NCBI GenBank assembly: GCA_030141605.1
Contig: JAQGDQ010000333.1
Span: 1 to 64,000 of the forward strand
Direction of reading: 5' to 3'
Source: Tubiluchus corallicola
Lineage: Eukaryota; Priapulida; Priapulimorpha; Priapulimorphida; Tubiluchidae
Length of the DNA stretch: 64,000 bases
Below are positions 22,198 to 35,305 of this stretch, in pieces. The position numbers and the translations under genes are program-made. The notes below the pieces were generated by a model. That model did not search any database. It worked only from the letters and a program-made list of their open reading frames with translations, and was not told the origin of the DNA. Every line of letters begins with the position of its first letter. The first letter of the stretch is position 1.

Positions 22198-25100
22198 AAA
22201 ACTTGTTTCAAACGACCTACCATTAAAATGGCTGCACTTAACGGTCATCGCAGGAGTTTAAATTTACATGTTTCATACAGCGTTACAGCCGATGCAAGCC
22301 GAACGAAAGGTACGAAAAGGTAGTACGTAAGTGATACAAATTTTCTAGACGAATTTTTTAAGCTTTATGTAAGTGGAGGGTTTTCTCCAGGCAGGCCAGC
22401 ATGCGGGCTGTACATGTACACCATTCACTTGTAGTGCAATATTTAGCTGCTAACAAAAATTCAATCGTCATTGGTCATTATGCATTAGATAAACTAGTCT
22501 CACTTTCGAATTTATCAAACTATATGTACATTTCTAAGAAAGCAAAGCTTTCTTATATAATTGTGTATAGAATACATTTTTACGTCTACAAAACTGATGA
22601 AAAAATTGTTCATTAAATTTGACAAAATGGAAAATTTCTGTAATAACAACCAAAACACATGTATTTAACATCAGGAATTTTCTGAGTGCCATATACAAGC
22701 ATAAGCACTAATTCAAAGCAACTATTAAATAAACTATAATTAAAACAAACAAAATGTAGTAGCTGTAATAAGAACAATAATACTAATTACATTTGTAATA
22801 ATTATAATAACATTTTCACAGTTTTCTGTAGTGTCATATTCTAGGTTTGTACACTGTGCCTATATCACCGGAGGAAAATAACTGATGGTCATAGTAAGTA
22901 CTTTACAAATGAAGTTAAGCAATGTTGAGAAAGGCAGTAAATTGATGGATGACCACTATAAAAGTCTACTGATGAAAGATGTCTAAGACAGGTGTCTAAG
23001 GTGTCTACTATTCTTTATAATAGCTGAATATCTGGTACACGCAGCTAGCAAACTACATTTTAGCAAAAAGACCCAATTTTTGAGCGCTGGATTGCTGTCT
23101 GTATAGTACAAAGGTAGAAGTTGGTACATAAAGGCCCAAAGCTAGGCCCAAAGGTACAAAAAGAATGAATAATAGACTATAGTCAGAATATTTATAATAT
23201 ACATCAAAAGTACTACTGGAACAATAGTGAGTCTATCATGCTTACGTACAATTACACAATACATACTTTTATAAGCTCAATAGTAGATTTTGTACATTGC
23301 AACACCTGTTATAAACACATTATTTCTGTTATTTTATGTAAAGGAGAAGGTTCCACCAAAAACAAACATGGTTGACACTACAAGCTTTCAGGTGCACACA
23401 TATATTACTACAGTATTTTACTCAAACTGACGATGTGAAATAAATAAATCAAACATGTTCAAAATTATGAAATAACAGTGTAAACTCCGAGTATCTTTCA
23501 GGCGCATTATCCACTGCTATCATCATCATTCATTTTAACCCGATCACCATATAGTCAACATCAAGTTTTGTCTTAGATTAGTCACACTCCATAAGCTATT
23601 TTGGAGTTCCACTCATTTCGTTGGCATATCGATGTATGGTATAAAATCTTTCATCATAAAATCTTTAATTAACATCAGCACAGTAAATACTCCACAAAAT
23701 AAACAATCTCACGTGTTATATTTCAGGTGTCAAGTAAGCTGATTTTAAAACATTGCACATGCCCCATAGCTAATGAAAAAGACTAATTTTTGAGCCACAT
23801 TTTAATTGTAGTTGCAGTGAGCGATGATATAGTCATTAAATGCTTCAATTTTCAACATAACTTTTAGCACACACAAGAGCTCGTGGAAGTTCCACTGAAT
23901 GTCACAGGTAACACATGTAATCTGTAAAAAAACTTATAAAATAAAGTCTTTAACAGCTAAAAAGAATTATATGTTATCCTATTGCATACCATAGCAGGCA
24001 CACTAACTGCAAAAACACGTTCCTTACTGCTTCCATTTCATGAACGCACTGGATGTGATACCACCAGTTGTTTCAAAAGAAGAAGTAAGCAGAAGGTATT
24101 TTAAATAAGGAATGACATCTTTCTAGCAGAAGCAATCAACAAAAATAAATTTTAAAGCTCCTACAAAAAACTGCCTCAAGGTTAAATTAAATTTGTGTCT
24201 AAATGTGTGAACGAAATTAAAGAAAAAAAACAAAATGAATTTTGCACTCTGGCTTCGTACAACTTATCGTCCAAAAGAAAAATCGGTCATTACACTCATT
24301 TAATCGCGTTGAGATTATTTTGACCTGAAGAAACCTGTCGACAATTTTCATAGCAAACATTGTATTCATCGTCTCACTGTTTTTATACTGTACTGTACCA
24401 TACGAATAACTACCAACTCTTCTAACACGCTGTCTATCACGTATTGTGCCTAAATTCAATCAGAGGCACTGGATGTTTCGCTTTTCCGTAGGGCTAAGGA
24501 ATATGGGGAAATACCTATAATGCAAAATAATATTTTAATGGAAATTATACTTTAGGAAAAGGCTAAATGCATTTGCTAGTCGGTCACCTAAGTGGAATTC
24601 AAGTGAAAATCAAAATATGCACAAAACATAATTGCGTTTCTCATATTTAGACATATTTATTATCCACTTCAGCATGATAAATTTACATTATAATGATCTA
24701 ATGATATACGTTACATTCAAAACAATTATATACAATATAATTGAAGAACAGAAAAAACTTGCAAATAGACGACACAACTGTTTATCTGCCAGAAATAAGT
24801 GCTGCATGGCGGTTATGAAGCTAGGCTTGTGAACCCGCCATGAAAAGTGGAAAAGGGTAAGTTCTTAAAAGAGAAGGAATTTATAGAAAATATAGAGATT
24901 AACAGTAATACATTAATAGGGCAAAGGCGGAGTAAAAGGAAATATAATCGAAAACAAAACAGAATTCATTAGAGACATAGAGACATGTAAATCATTTAAA
25001 ATATGATCAACAAAGTAACCGGGATGTACTGTAACTATTGCACTTCATAATTAAACTCACAAGTGCATTAACTATGTGATTCTAATAAGACAGATTTCGT

Positions 25101-25890
25101 GTATCTGTCAAAACTATGTAATGTTCTACGTGTGATAACAGTTGCTCGATGTTTTATTCCACAGATTTGGGGCGGTAAATTTAACAAAATGCCTGGCAAC
25201 ATTGGTTCTGCAAAATGGAATATGTTATATTCGTGCTATTTCTGCTAACAGTTCCTATTGCTCATACAGCAGCTGACAAATTCTTGCTGTAACTTCTTTC
25301 AGTGTCTTATACTAAACACTGACTACCTAGCACTGTACAATCTACAGGCAAACATGTTATTTTAAACGAAAACTAGAATTATTGAGTTGCATTCGTTACA
25401 AGAAGTACTTCAGATAATGATCACTTTCTTAGAACTTTCAATGTAATCTTCGATTTGCTGAGGACATTTTGTTCGACAGTTTCGCCATTACGACACATCT
25501 TTTAAAAACAACTAAATGAGGAAGTTAGGTCAGCGAAGCTCGGAAGTGCTGAGCAGAGTACATCAGCACAGAAATATTACAGTGACAGGGCATGCTTAGC
25601 TTATCTGTACAGTACTCTCCACCATAGAATGTCTCATCTGATACTATACAAAATTCTATTTAAGTTATTTTTTCACATTCAAACATGTAAACACAGTTGA
25701 AATTTCCTTACCTTTAACACTTGTTCTGCTCCCAACTTCGTTCTACCTCTCGTTGTGAACAGCTATAATTCCGTTATTCATTTTGCGGTAGCGGTCATTT
25801 CAGGAACCCGATTTTCATGTAGCAGTTAAAATCGTAAGGTATTTAAATTTGTAAGCAAATATTAACCAAAAGCACGAACAAAAACCTTGG
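22198..25890. other. Intron, no feature identified
   Basis: About 3.7 kb of AT-rich DNA between the LINE family A tail and the hAT MITE. I found no protein similarity, splice-flanked Cys-rich exon, inverted repeats or tandem structure that I could support. Confidence 0.5.
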
Positions 25891-25898
25891 TCAACACG

Positions 25899-25948
25899 CA
25901 GGGCCTATTTCAGGAAGGGGGGGGGAGTGGGGATACTTCCCCGGGGCC

Positions 25949-25986
<38 letters not shown>

Positions 25987-26025
25987 CCTCCCTCCCTCTC
26001 TCTCTCTCTCTCTCCCTCTCTCTCC

Positions 26026-26061
<36 letters not shown>

Positions 26062-26335
26062 CTCTCCCTACCTCTCTCCGTCTCTCTCTCTCTCTCTATC
26101 TATCTCTCTCTCTCTCTCTCTCCCTCTCTCTCTCTCGCTGCACGCACCAGTGTTAAGGACTGGTCTTGAGAATAAAGCACTTTTTCTTTCGATTGTTCTT
26201 TCCTTTAACAATGGTATAACTCCACATTTTCTCTTCGAAAATGCTTCTCCGACGTTCTAGCAGTTCAAAAATTTTACCGATGGGGCCTCACACGCCCCAC
26301 TTCCCCGGGCCTCGCCTAGGCTGAAATAGGCCCTG
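25899..26335. mobile_element. hAT-type MITE containing a CT microsatellite
   Basis: A 437-bp element bounded by perfect 15-bp inverted repeats CAGGGCCTATTTCAG (25899-25913) and CTGAAATAGGCCCTG (26321-26335). An exact 8-bp duplication TCAACACG flanks it at 25891-25898 and 26336-26343. CAGGG-type ends with 8-bp duplications are characteristic of hAT elements. Inside, similarity of the ends continues imperfectly (CTTCCCCGGGGCCTC and its complement). The centre is a CT microsatellite at about 25950-26140. No transposase is present, so it is non-autonomous. Confidence 0.93.
25950..26140. repeat. (CT)n microsatellite with CCCT and CCGT interruptions
   Basis: About 190 bp of CT dinucleotides with scattered CCCT, CCGT and CTAT interruptions. 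It lies wholly inside the hAT MITE, suggesting expansion within the element. Leu/Ser-only open frames here are artefacts. Confidence 0.97.
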
Positions 26336-26343
26336 TCAACACG

Positions 26344-28049
26344 TATCTATTTTATCTTTTATGCGATGTTGGTGGTGTATAACTTCACTCTACAAGTAAC
26401 GAGCTATAAGCTCAGCCAGCTGCGTTAGCGCAAAAATGCGTGCAATTCAATTGGTTGAAATTCAAAAAGTCGGGCGTAACTGCGTATTATGCTTGTGCAT
26501 AATAATGCGATTTTCACCAATAGCGTAGGCAATCTCTGCCAGGCCCCTATTGGCCACGCCAGCAGGTACGTCTACTGCGGTTACTTCAATTGACTGAAAA
26601 TGACACTAATCCAGAATAATCTTATTTTAACATTCAGTCGTCATATTATTCGCTTGAGAATAAATGAACATTGGCCTACTAACTAATGCCTTCTGTTCTA
26701 CATGCAAGAACATGGGAACTGGAGTGTGGAGAATAGCGTAATGACGGAAAATTCTTGGATAAATGGCTTTAAGAATTTCACCTAATATATGCAATTATAA
26801 AACGGCCGGTGTGGAGGAAGTAATTTATTTATATAACATGACAAAAAACAATATGGATGTTGTTAGAAGCAAATTGCTTATAGCTAAGGCCCGTTTCACA
26901 GTGCAGCAAAATGCCACGAGGAGAAATTCCTCACGAAAATGGAACACATTGTTTTCTGTGGCGAATGTCACAGTGAAGAAGCAAAATTCCTCGCGAGAAA
27001 CTCTGCTGCAAGCTAGAAGCTATGTATCCTTCATGTAAGGAATGTTGCGCGCGTAATACATACTGCTTCCATTTTCGTGAGGAATTCTTGTGAAATTCAG
27101 TCTTAAATTTAACTACTTTATTACATTTTTCTTATTTAAAGGAACAACATTTCAGCATAAAATTATAAGATTTAAAGTAACAGACTGGCGATTTTATGTC
27201 TTGTTCATGCAACATTGATGGATATATTTGTGAAAAAAGAAATAGAATGCATGTATATCTATATTTTCAGATTTTGAAATGATTAGTAAATCTTTACTAA
27301 AAAAACAAGCAGGTCTGACATCACATTGACTAATATTACTAATTGTACTTTGTATGCGAGAAATACAGCAAGTATAACTTAATTTAGACATGCTTATACA
27401 GTATAAAATTTGCAAAATAGCTGCAGCTAACATGACACGTTAAATTAAGCGGCACGGTTTTACAGTGAAATTTCTTGCTGATTTTTTAGCTGCAATTCTG
27501 TGCGTCATTTTTCCTTGAATCCTCAAGTGAAATCAAGAGCTGACAAAAACTTTACTGCTCTACTGTTTAAAAATCAGTAAAATTATTCTATTATTTTCAG
27601 TTTTCCTGCTATTTACCGTATGTTTCGATTTTTAGCAGTCACTTTAGGCATTGTTCCCTATAAACAATGAGATTAATCCAGCTTATTCACGTATACTGGT
27701 ATTTATGACGATCTAAGCCAAAGGCGCAAAGATTAGCTGATGCCATAGCGTTTACATGATGGGAAAAAATACACTAATGGCGTACAGCTTGCGAGAGTGG
27801 ATCAGAATGAACAGCTTGAAAGTGGGAATTTTTTAATATGAAAAATTGTCTTTAGGAGCTCGTGAAGCATATTGCTTGAGCATTTTTGACGTTCTGAACT
27901 TATGTTGCTTTACAGTTCAGCATCCCTTTAAATATTAAACATTGTCACCTAACAACCAGAATGTTAGTCTTCAATGAGAAAAACTGATGTGAACTTGCGT
28001 GGTTTTCAGTTTTTTTTTGGTTTTCAGTTTTTCGGGGGTCTTCCTCAAG
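26344..28049. other. Intron; one short inverted repeat
   Basis: No genes recognised in 1.7 kb. A near-perfect inverted repeat of about 20 bp pairs TTCCTCACGAAAATGGAA (about 26926-26943) with TTCCATTTTCGTGAGGAA (about 27067-27084). It could be a decayed MITE, but no target duplication was found. Confidence 0.4.
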
Positions 28050-28284
28050 TTTGATCACTCGTAAAAATCAACGTAAAAATATGTTAGTCTAACCTACTCT
28101 ACACAAGCTTTCGTAGTATATTTGGTATGTTTAAGTATATTCTGCACATGCCATGCTGAATGTGTGTTTGATCCCTCGTAAAAACCAACGTAAAAATATG
28201 TTAGTCTAACCTACTCTACACAAGCTTTCGTAGTATATTTGGTATGTTTAAGTATATTCTGCACATGCCATGCTGAATGTGTGT
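28050..28284. repeat. Tandem duplication, 117-bp unit
   Basis: Two nearly identical copies of a 117-bp unit (about 28050-28166 and 28167-28284), each running from TTGATC.CTCGTAAAAA to GCCATGCTGAATGTGTG. The copies differ at only a few positions, so the duplication is recent. Confidence 0.95.
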
Positions 28285-28902
28285 AAAATTCTCAGGTTAT
28301 GGAACAGCTAGAAAGTTAAAGCTCCTGACTGGCTATTGTGCAGTAGACGCCTGCTGGTTGATTGACGTTTTGCCTTAACTGTGGCAAGCCCTAGAAAGCT
28401 GTGGTTGAGAAAAAACCATAGTGATCAATGTTACGTTTATTTGCCAATATTAAAAAAATAATATTTTTAGCTACCTCCAAATTGTGGTTTTAAACAAACC
28501 ATTTTTTCACAAGCTGCAAGACAGCAAAGGAAACCAGATGCACAGTCTGATGAAGCTGTACAGAAGCCAAAATTGTCAGGACAAAACCAAGATACTGCGG
28601 GACATCTTCCTGGAACACAAAAAACACTCCTGTTTAAAAAATTTGACTTATATAAGCAGCTAGCACAATAAAAAGGCTAGCGCCTAACACAAATGCCGTA
28701 ATAGATGAACTGTTCCATTTACCAACCATTTCACCAAAGGAAATAAAGAAAATAGATCTAAAAATCCAATATAATTAAGTGGCAGTAAGTATTAAATTGA
28801 CATAAATTTTTCTAAATTTTTCTAGCCCAATGGTCATAATTTGATTAGGTGTGTATACACACCTACGAACATGCGTAATGATCAGTAAAATCAGTAGCTA
28901 AG

Positions 28903-30330
28903 TGTCATGAATAAATTTATGAATCGGTAATTTGGTGACTAATTAATGGAATTATCAACTGAATTACATTCAGTTGATAAAACGGATACCTCCTTGATTT
29001 GATAAGACAAATTTATTGATTGATTATAGGAACTCACTCAGCTGGTAAGGCACAAGATTTAATGCCAAGCAAATTATTTCACAGGTGTGTTTTTGCATTT
29101 ACTGAAGGTAAACAGGTGTTCAGTAAGTGAGAGCGTAATCTTGTTTTACAACCCTATGCAAGCGTAGGTAAACGCTCTTTATAACATTATGCAGAGTTAC
29201 CTGTAATTATTAAGAAAGTCGCAATAAGTAAACTTCTTTGGAAAGAGAAGCTTTATGGCCGACGCCAAGCTTGCGAGGAAACTTTGAGAGGAGAAATTCT
29301 GAAGACAGACCTTGCATGTAGCAACCTTCCCACTCAGGAGAAAGAATTCTTGAGCCACCTGGATGGTCATAAACTTCTTGGCAGGGAGATGCTAGGGTAA
29401 GCCAAGGATGTCACCTTTCACCTTATTGCACCATATTGCGTTTGAGCGCGAAATTACGCAAAGCGGGATCTTGGAGTTATAAGCCCGTGTTGAGGAGGTG
29501 TTAGTTAGTTAGTCGGGTGCGAGCAGTGAGCAGCCATCAGGGAGTGAGAGAGAGAGAGAGAGGATGACAGAGTGTGTAGACATCGTTTGAACCAGCGTGG
29601 ACCACAGTTCTACGTCCTCAGCAAACGTCTGGGCACTGGATCTACGAACAGTCTCACAAAAGCATTGGATTTGACCAAGTGTACGGGAGTTGCATTATGG
29701 TCATTCCACCGAGTTAAGTAATCTTAACGCATTAGTAACTGAGAGTAACTCTGCATAACGGTAGTTCACATTGTAGTAAGCACCTTAAGTGCAGCATACA
29801 GATTATTTGTAAAATGTGTATTTCACATTGTATTAAGCACCTTAAGTGCAACGTACGGAAAATTGCTAAGTGAATTGCTTGTGTATCTCTTGGAGCTAAA
29901 CATTAGTTGTGAACGCCTACCAGCGTCTAAGGACAAATCGTGTACAACTACTTAGCTAAGAGTAATATTGTAAACCAATAAAAGTTAATTCACTTTGACT
30001 TAATTTGCGAGTTCATGAATGCTATTAGGTGTTTGAAGTTAAGCAACACTAGATTCGATAACGAACCTGTAGATTCGCATTGCATTAATTATTAATTAAT
30101 TTAATAAAGCTCAATTGCGGGAGCTAGGCTAGATAGCTTTAGGGACAAAGACTTTACTCACAACGCGAAGTCGAGGAGTCAGTCTTGGGGGACAATATTA
30201 TCGCCCGATAGACTTATCTTAAGCCCTAGGAGCCGGGTGATAAATCACCTTGTAGCAATTAATTAAAATAGGAAGCGAATCAATTTAATCATTATATAAA
30301 TCACTTGAATACTATACAATCACAAGATAT
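28903..30330. mobile_element. LTR-like repeat, copy 1 (limits uncertain)
   Basis: Starts TGTCATGAATAAATTTATGA and has blocks in the same order as the sequence from 35306: the AAATTTA start, AACTCACTCAGCT near 29033, ATTTAATG, and CAGGTG. It contains AATAAA near 29978 and an internal ~54-bp duplication near 29765-29870 (CACCTTAAGTGCA twice). The right boundary is unclear. A TG start with a polyadenylation-type signal is compatible with a solo LTR. No coding sequence is present. Confidence 0.4.
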
Positions 30331-30850
30331 AATAATTAATAAGTGATAACTGGTGCATTAGACCAGTATTGGAATTAAGAAAGTGATATAAGGGGTGCAG
30401 GTCGCCTTGGGCGGCACTTTTCAAAGGGCAACACTTTGACCAAATGCACTGGAAAAGTTTATTCTGTCGGAACAGTACAAAGACAAACGCTTGACTATTT
30501 AATGCCCACAAAAACCAGTGCTTATAGCACTTATTGAAGAAAGTTTCTAACAAAGGAAGATGACAATGAATTATTGATTATAGTCTTTTAATAGCTTTTG
30601 ATATTTGCACAGTTTTTCACTCTCTGATTTTAAAGTTTACTCGTAGTATGTGTTCTGTATTAATTGACTCCATGCGAAAACACATTCAAATAAACTTTGG
30701 TCTGGTAAAATTTAAAACAGCAGAGAAATAACAAAGCATTTGCTTTTTGAAGCATGTAGGATGAATTTATTTCTTCCATAAAAAACAATTTTTAAATTAG
30801 TGCTTTTAATGATTTATTATTCTACCAATTTCTTTACTAACATAAAACAA
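30331..30850. other. Intron, nothing identified
   Basis: AT-rich sequence between the LTR-like repeat and a repeat-coding relic. No feature I can support. Confidence 0.4.
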
Positions 30851-30857
30851 ACAAAAG

Positions 30858-31245
30858 AGAGCAGTGCTGCTTTTGGAAAAGAAGAAAAAGGCCAAAGAGA
30901 AATCATTAAAAAAGAATGAAGGGGCACAGCAGAAATACCTGCAGCCACTCCTACTCCTAAAGCTACTGCTAAAACAGAAGTAATTTTAGAGCTTATTATT
31001 ACTGCTAAAACTGAATAACTTTCTCAACCTGCTGCTACTGCTGAAACTGAAGCCGTTTCTGACACTGAGCTCACTGCTACTGAATCTGCCATTGAAATTG
31101 AATCAGTTTCAGAGCCTACTATTACTGCTAAAACTGGAGCAGTTTCTGGACCTACCATTATTGCTGAAACAGTGAAACTGAAGCTGTTTCTGAGCCTGAA
31201 CTCACTACTACTGCCGACAATGAAGCAGTTTCTGAACCTATCGTG
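30858..31245 (+). pseudogene. Relic encoding imperfect Thr/Ala/Glu/Val repeats
   Basis: Starts with a Lys-rich stretch (EKKKKAKEKSLKKNEGAQQ). Then repeats of about 60-90 bp encode variants of TAKTEAVSEP. For example, ATAETEAVSDTEL, ESVSEPTITAKTGAVSGP and TEAVSEPELTTTA can be read with one stop (about 31015) and one frame change (about 31170). The repeated DNA motif is ACTGCTAAAACTGAA. This looks like a decayed low-complexity protein segment, directly upstream of and possibly part of the hAT relic. The function is unknown. Confidence 0.4.
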
Positions 31246-31419
31246 TATTGCTTTTGACTTGAGTGTGTTGGTGTACGGCCAAGCAAGACTAGTGATAGCA
31301 CACGGATCTTACTACTACTTACTACTAAGGTGCGTCTATGGTTCGACACCTACACTATGAGTCGAAGTGATGCGTCAAAGTGCATCTGCTAAAGGGAAAA
31401 CTAGAAAACTATCATGTGA

Positions 31420-32600
31420 GTGGTTTTTTTCAAATTCTGCACAATGGTGAGAAACTTTTGAGATCATGGATGGCATAGTTTCGTTTCAAAGAAGCTGTTT
31501 ACTGCCTGTGTTGCAAACTATGTCTAACAGAAATTGCTCACACTTCATTTCTGTGGAAGGATTTTGTAGGACTAGCTACAGCGCATGCGCATTCGATTGT
31601 ATTGTTCTACATTGTTCATAATAATCAGTCTGCTTTACATGTTCTTACAGATTCAACATGGGTAGAAACTGAGTCCTAAAATATTTGAGCATAAATGTGT
31701 ACTATAGCTCACATCAAAGCTTTCATCCAATGGAAGGAGTAGGAAGTTAGGATTAGTTGTGGAGCAACAACTGAAAAAAGTACAAGAACTTATTTAAATG
31801 AAGAGAAAACGTAGAGAGAGATTCCTCCAAGATTGCTTGATATCATTAGATACCTAGCTAAACAAAATTTGGCATTACGGGTCACCAAGAACAGCGGAGA
31901 GTGGTGAAACTGACGTTCACCATGAAGCGATCGGAAACAAGAGAATTTTTAGAGGTGGTTCATTTATTAAAGTAATATGATTTAATGCTACATGAACACC
32001 TTCTAAGAAGCAAGTTTCGAAAAAATGTTTGCCTATCTTTCACCTATTATCAAGAATGAGTTTATAGAAATTTTGGGAAAAAACATTAGAAGCAAAATAA
32101 CTGAGCAAGTAAAACAAGCCGAGTACCTTTCTATGATCAACAGCACACCTGATATTTTGCACAAAAATCAAACGACCCTGGTTTTGCGTTACTCTGTAAC
32201 CAACGGGAATATCAAGAAGTTTTGAAACAAGGAATCGTTTTTGAAAAAAAGTGTTAGCAATGTTTCAACTATGACAAACAACTATGATAAATAACCAAAA
32301 GGAAGGAATTAATATACAAACCCGAAGAGGGCAAGTCTATGAAAACGCCGCTGACGGCTGCTCAACACATTGGTGTGCAGAAATGTACAAAAGAAATTAG
32401 GCTCTAAAAATCACACAATGAATTTGGCAGTTGTTCATGCAGCTACTGCGGCAGTGAGTTCTATTACCTTTTTAGGAACAATGGAATGTTTGTTCACGTT
32501 TTTTCTTCATCACACCATCGTTGAGATGTTCCCACTTCCATTACAAGTAATAATGTGAAACAAATAACAGAAATCCGGTGGAGTGCAAGTGAAGAAGCTG
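31420..32600 (+). pseudogene. hAT transposase relic (ZMYM1-like, TTF/DUF4371 type)
   Basis: Scattered frames preserve the family order. A TTF-type segment with RSWMA and VYCLCCKL near 31460-31530 is followed by LLDIIRYLAKQNLAL near 31830 and FLEVVHLLK near 31950. Then comes YLSPIIKNEFIEILGKNIRSKI (frame from 32025; cf. the conserved YLSPTIQNE.I of DUF4371), STPDILHKNQ, and GQVYENAADG near 32330. MNLAVVHAAT and TFLGTMECLFTFF appear near 32418-32500. Many stops interrupt it, and no terminal repeats were located. It is an old, dead hAT copy. Confidence 0.7.
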
Positions 32601-32739
32601 TAAGTGTCGTGAAAAACTATTTTTCAAAAATCTCATTTGCTTCGGAACAGTTAACTGGTGAGGACAAAAACACGGCTACTAGATCTCGCAAGTGTGTTTT
32701 TTCGTGAATTGCAATCATTTTTGTTTCTGTGCTGTGAGA

Positions 32740-33834
32740 TCAGACCTAGAAATTAATGACGCCAAAAATCACTAAACAGTTATTTACAAATTCACAATAT
32801 GACTTTGGGTTTCCATTAAAAAATTCATGCAAATCGTTGAAGCTCAGTTCAGTGTTATCTTCACGAAGGTGATTAGTAAGTGGACAAAAACAGATAACAT
32901 GCTCTTCTGTTTGAATGTTTAAGCCAGAACAGGAGCGTAGCCTGCCCTCTCTTTTTATCCTTGCCCATCTTCCAGTCTCAATAGCTAGGTTATGTGAGGA
33001 GAGGCGTAACCGAGATGTTTTAATCCTATAGAGCTCATTTATTTTAACGCTATACATTGCACTGACAGATAGTTCGGGATTCAGATAGAGATAGGTGCAC
33101 AGTTTAGTTCTTTCGGAATCCCTGATATGTTGTTTTGTGTTCTCGAGGTCGTCAGAGATAATATTCGTTTTACGAAGGATAGCTTTCACATATTGTACAC
33201 ATGGTGTGTTCGCTTCCGAGCACAAATTCCATACGATTGAAAATGGGTCATCGGGCTCGTTGGCTCTCGATTCGATTATCCGTCTAAAGAACTCGACTAA
33301 ACATAAATCCTAGCTCGACTAAACATAAATCATTAGCGGTTGTCTTCCTGACTCCAAGCAATGCTTTAATCACAGAATTGTACATCACATTTATCGGTTT
33401 AAGATTGCCAGTCATCCAGGATTCACAGCTGTAGAAAATAGATGATAGCAGGGCCGCGTCCATCACTTTTTTCTTAACCCAGAATGGAAATAGTGAGTTT
33501 TTGTTCGCAAATGATACATATTTAAGAACATGGGTAAACTTTTCTTTGCAATGTTTTTCCAGTGAGGGCTGTAACTTTCCTGAAGCACTGAACACAGATC
33601 CGAGATAAACGTAACTCACATATCCTAATTACTATGTTCTCGCAGATAATAACCCTTTTATCCCTTTCGTTACCGTTAATAACCATAAATTTGGTTTTAG
33701 ATTCGTTAATTACCATTCCTGACTCACGACAAAATTCTTCAAGGATGCCTATCTTTTCCAGAAGTCTTCTGGTCGTCGATAAGATAACAGTATCATCCAT
33801 CAATAACAAACAGTGGCACATCCCTAGAACCTAG
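32740..33834 (-). mobile_element. LINE 3' fragment, minus strand
   Basis: On the minus strand, from 33834 downward, LLLMDDTVILSTTRRLLEKI (the RT YADD box with Met for Ala) is followed by MVINESKTKFMVINGNERD. YVYLGSVFSASGKLQPSLEKHC and SSIFYSCESWMTGNLKP come next (33619-33284), and a C-terminal region ends at 32746 with a Cys/His cluster (CSGLNIQTEEHVICFC). The upstream RT fingers and endonuclease are missing, so it is a 5'-truncated insertion. A frameshift near 33600 and a stop near 33285 break it. It is antisense to most repeats here but co-oriented with the host gene. Confidence 0.78.
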
Positions 33835-34149
33835 AAGCTACACAAGGCAACACACACACATATAACGAATGTCCCTCTCAGCTCCTGTAGTTTACCCAAA
33901 CATAATATTAGGAACTTGATTCCAAAGATTGTAATATTGCTATGCATTTTCCCACAAATGCTGTCGGTGTTGCTACCCGTGAGAAGAGCTTTTGAAACTA
34001 AAGCTTATTAAGAATTACCTACGATCTGACAATGGTAATAATAACGATCTTATTACTTTACTTTTGAGTGCTTCTTGACCTTAGCAGTGGCAACCAGCCC
34101 GTGGAAGGAAGCGAAGTCCAACTTTTCACAATATATGAGACCGATGCCA

Positions 34150-35290
34150 ATGTTTGTACCAAGTGAGACGTGATACTGAAATAGATCTTAAACTATCAGA
34201 ACCTACAAGGGCATTCAATATCAGTTACAAACTGACCTTGCATGTAACATTTGATTCATGGCCATCCATCTCTGCTAAAAATATATTTCCTAATCATTTA
34301 GGTTCAAGTCGCATCGATTGCATAATACTGAACCTGTAGATACACCTGCAGAATGCGTAAAGCTTCTGATGTCTGTGCACCTCTAGCATAGAAATAGCGC
34401 TATTAGTCACAGTAATGGCGTGATTAGTTGTAGTTTATTGACTACATTGGACAAAAATGATTTGAAGGACATAAAGGACATGAACAAAAATGGCACCCAC
34501 ACACACTCTAGCCATGGACTTTGTCAAAAAGACAATGTATACCAGAGCTCAGGATGTAAAACGAAACACAGCAGACACTTTGTACTACAAAAATGGTTAA
34601 GGTATCCAGATGACTGTTTTATTTCACGGGAGAGAACTTAACATAAATTGACCCAGTTTTATGAATTGCTTAGCCGCTTGGGTGCCAGCATAGCATTCAC
34701 AAGTGATAAAATCAGAACAGAATTACCATTCTTAGAAATCAAAGTTATGATGGGAGAAGATGGCAATGTATACACAGATGTATTCTATGAGCCAACTGAT
34801 ACCCAATCAGTAGCTTAATTTCAGATCCTCCATTCGTATAATCAGCTAGATTAATTGTTGTTCACTATTGTTCACAAAACACTTTTAAAAGAAACCAGGT
34901 TGTGCGACTTATACAAATACCTCATTAAATAGAATTACCCAAAAAAAGATCCAGATCAAAATGAGTACAAATTAATTTTCACAAGCAATATACTAGCAAC
35001 ACAAACATGCTGCCCATTATCCAAAATAGACTCCTTGCCTTGAACAGTAGTGACACATTAGGAAAACAACTTGAGAGAAATCAAAGAGAAACCAAATCTA
35101 AAGAAAATCCCATCAAAGTCAGGTTCAGGTTTACTTAAGGAGTCTAGAGCTAAAAAATGTCTTATACCATTTCTATCTGCTATCTGCAACTACATTATCG
35201 AATGTAAATCTTTTACAGCAAAATCAACACAAGCAAGTTTTGTAATTAAAAGGAATTTAGGTGTACAAGTTCAAATGTCATATACATAGC
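34150..35290 (+). pseudogene. Penelope-like retroelement RT relic
   Basis: The plus strand reads KWLRYPDDCFI near 34590 (the RT DD box), then FYELLSRLGASIAFTSDKIRTELPFLEIKV near 34660-34750. TDVFYEPTDTQ follows near 34775-34805 and YPKKDPDQNEY near 34935. DDCFI, ..LPFLDI.V and TD.FYKPTDTH are hallmark Penelope-like motifs. Downstream, KKIPSKSGSGLLKESRAKKCLIP and a Cys-containing end reach 35289. No GIY-YIG endonuclease was seen. In-frame stops are present. The LTR-like repeat at 35306 begins immediately after. Confidence 0.7.
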
Positions 35291-35305
35291 AACCTGCCCT
35301 AGTGT

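Noticed and set aside
25887-26169. Leu/Ser-repeat open frames at the CT tract
   Set aside because: Pure microsatellite translation; no independent coding evidence.
26924-27086. MITE with GAGGAATT-type arms
   Set aside because: Only about 20 bp pair, and no target duplication was found; kept as a note, not as an element.
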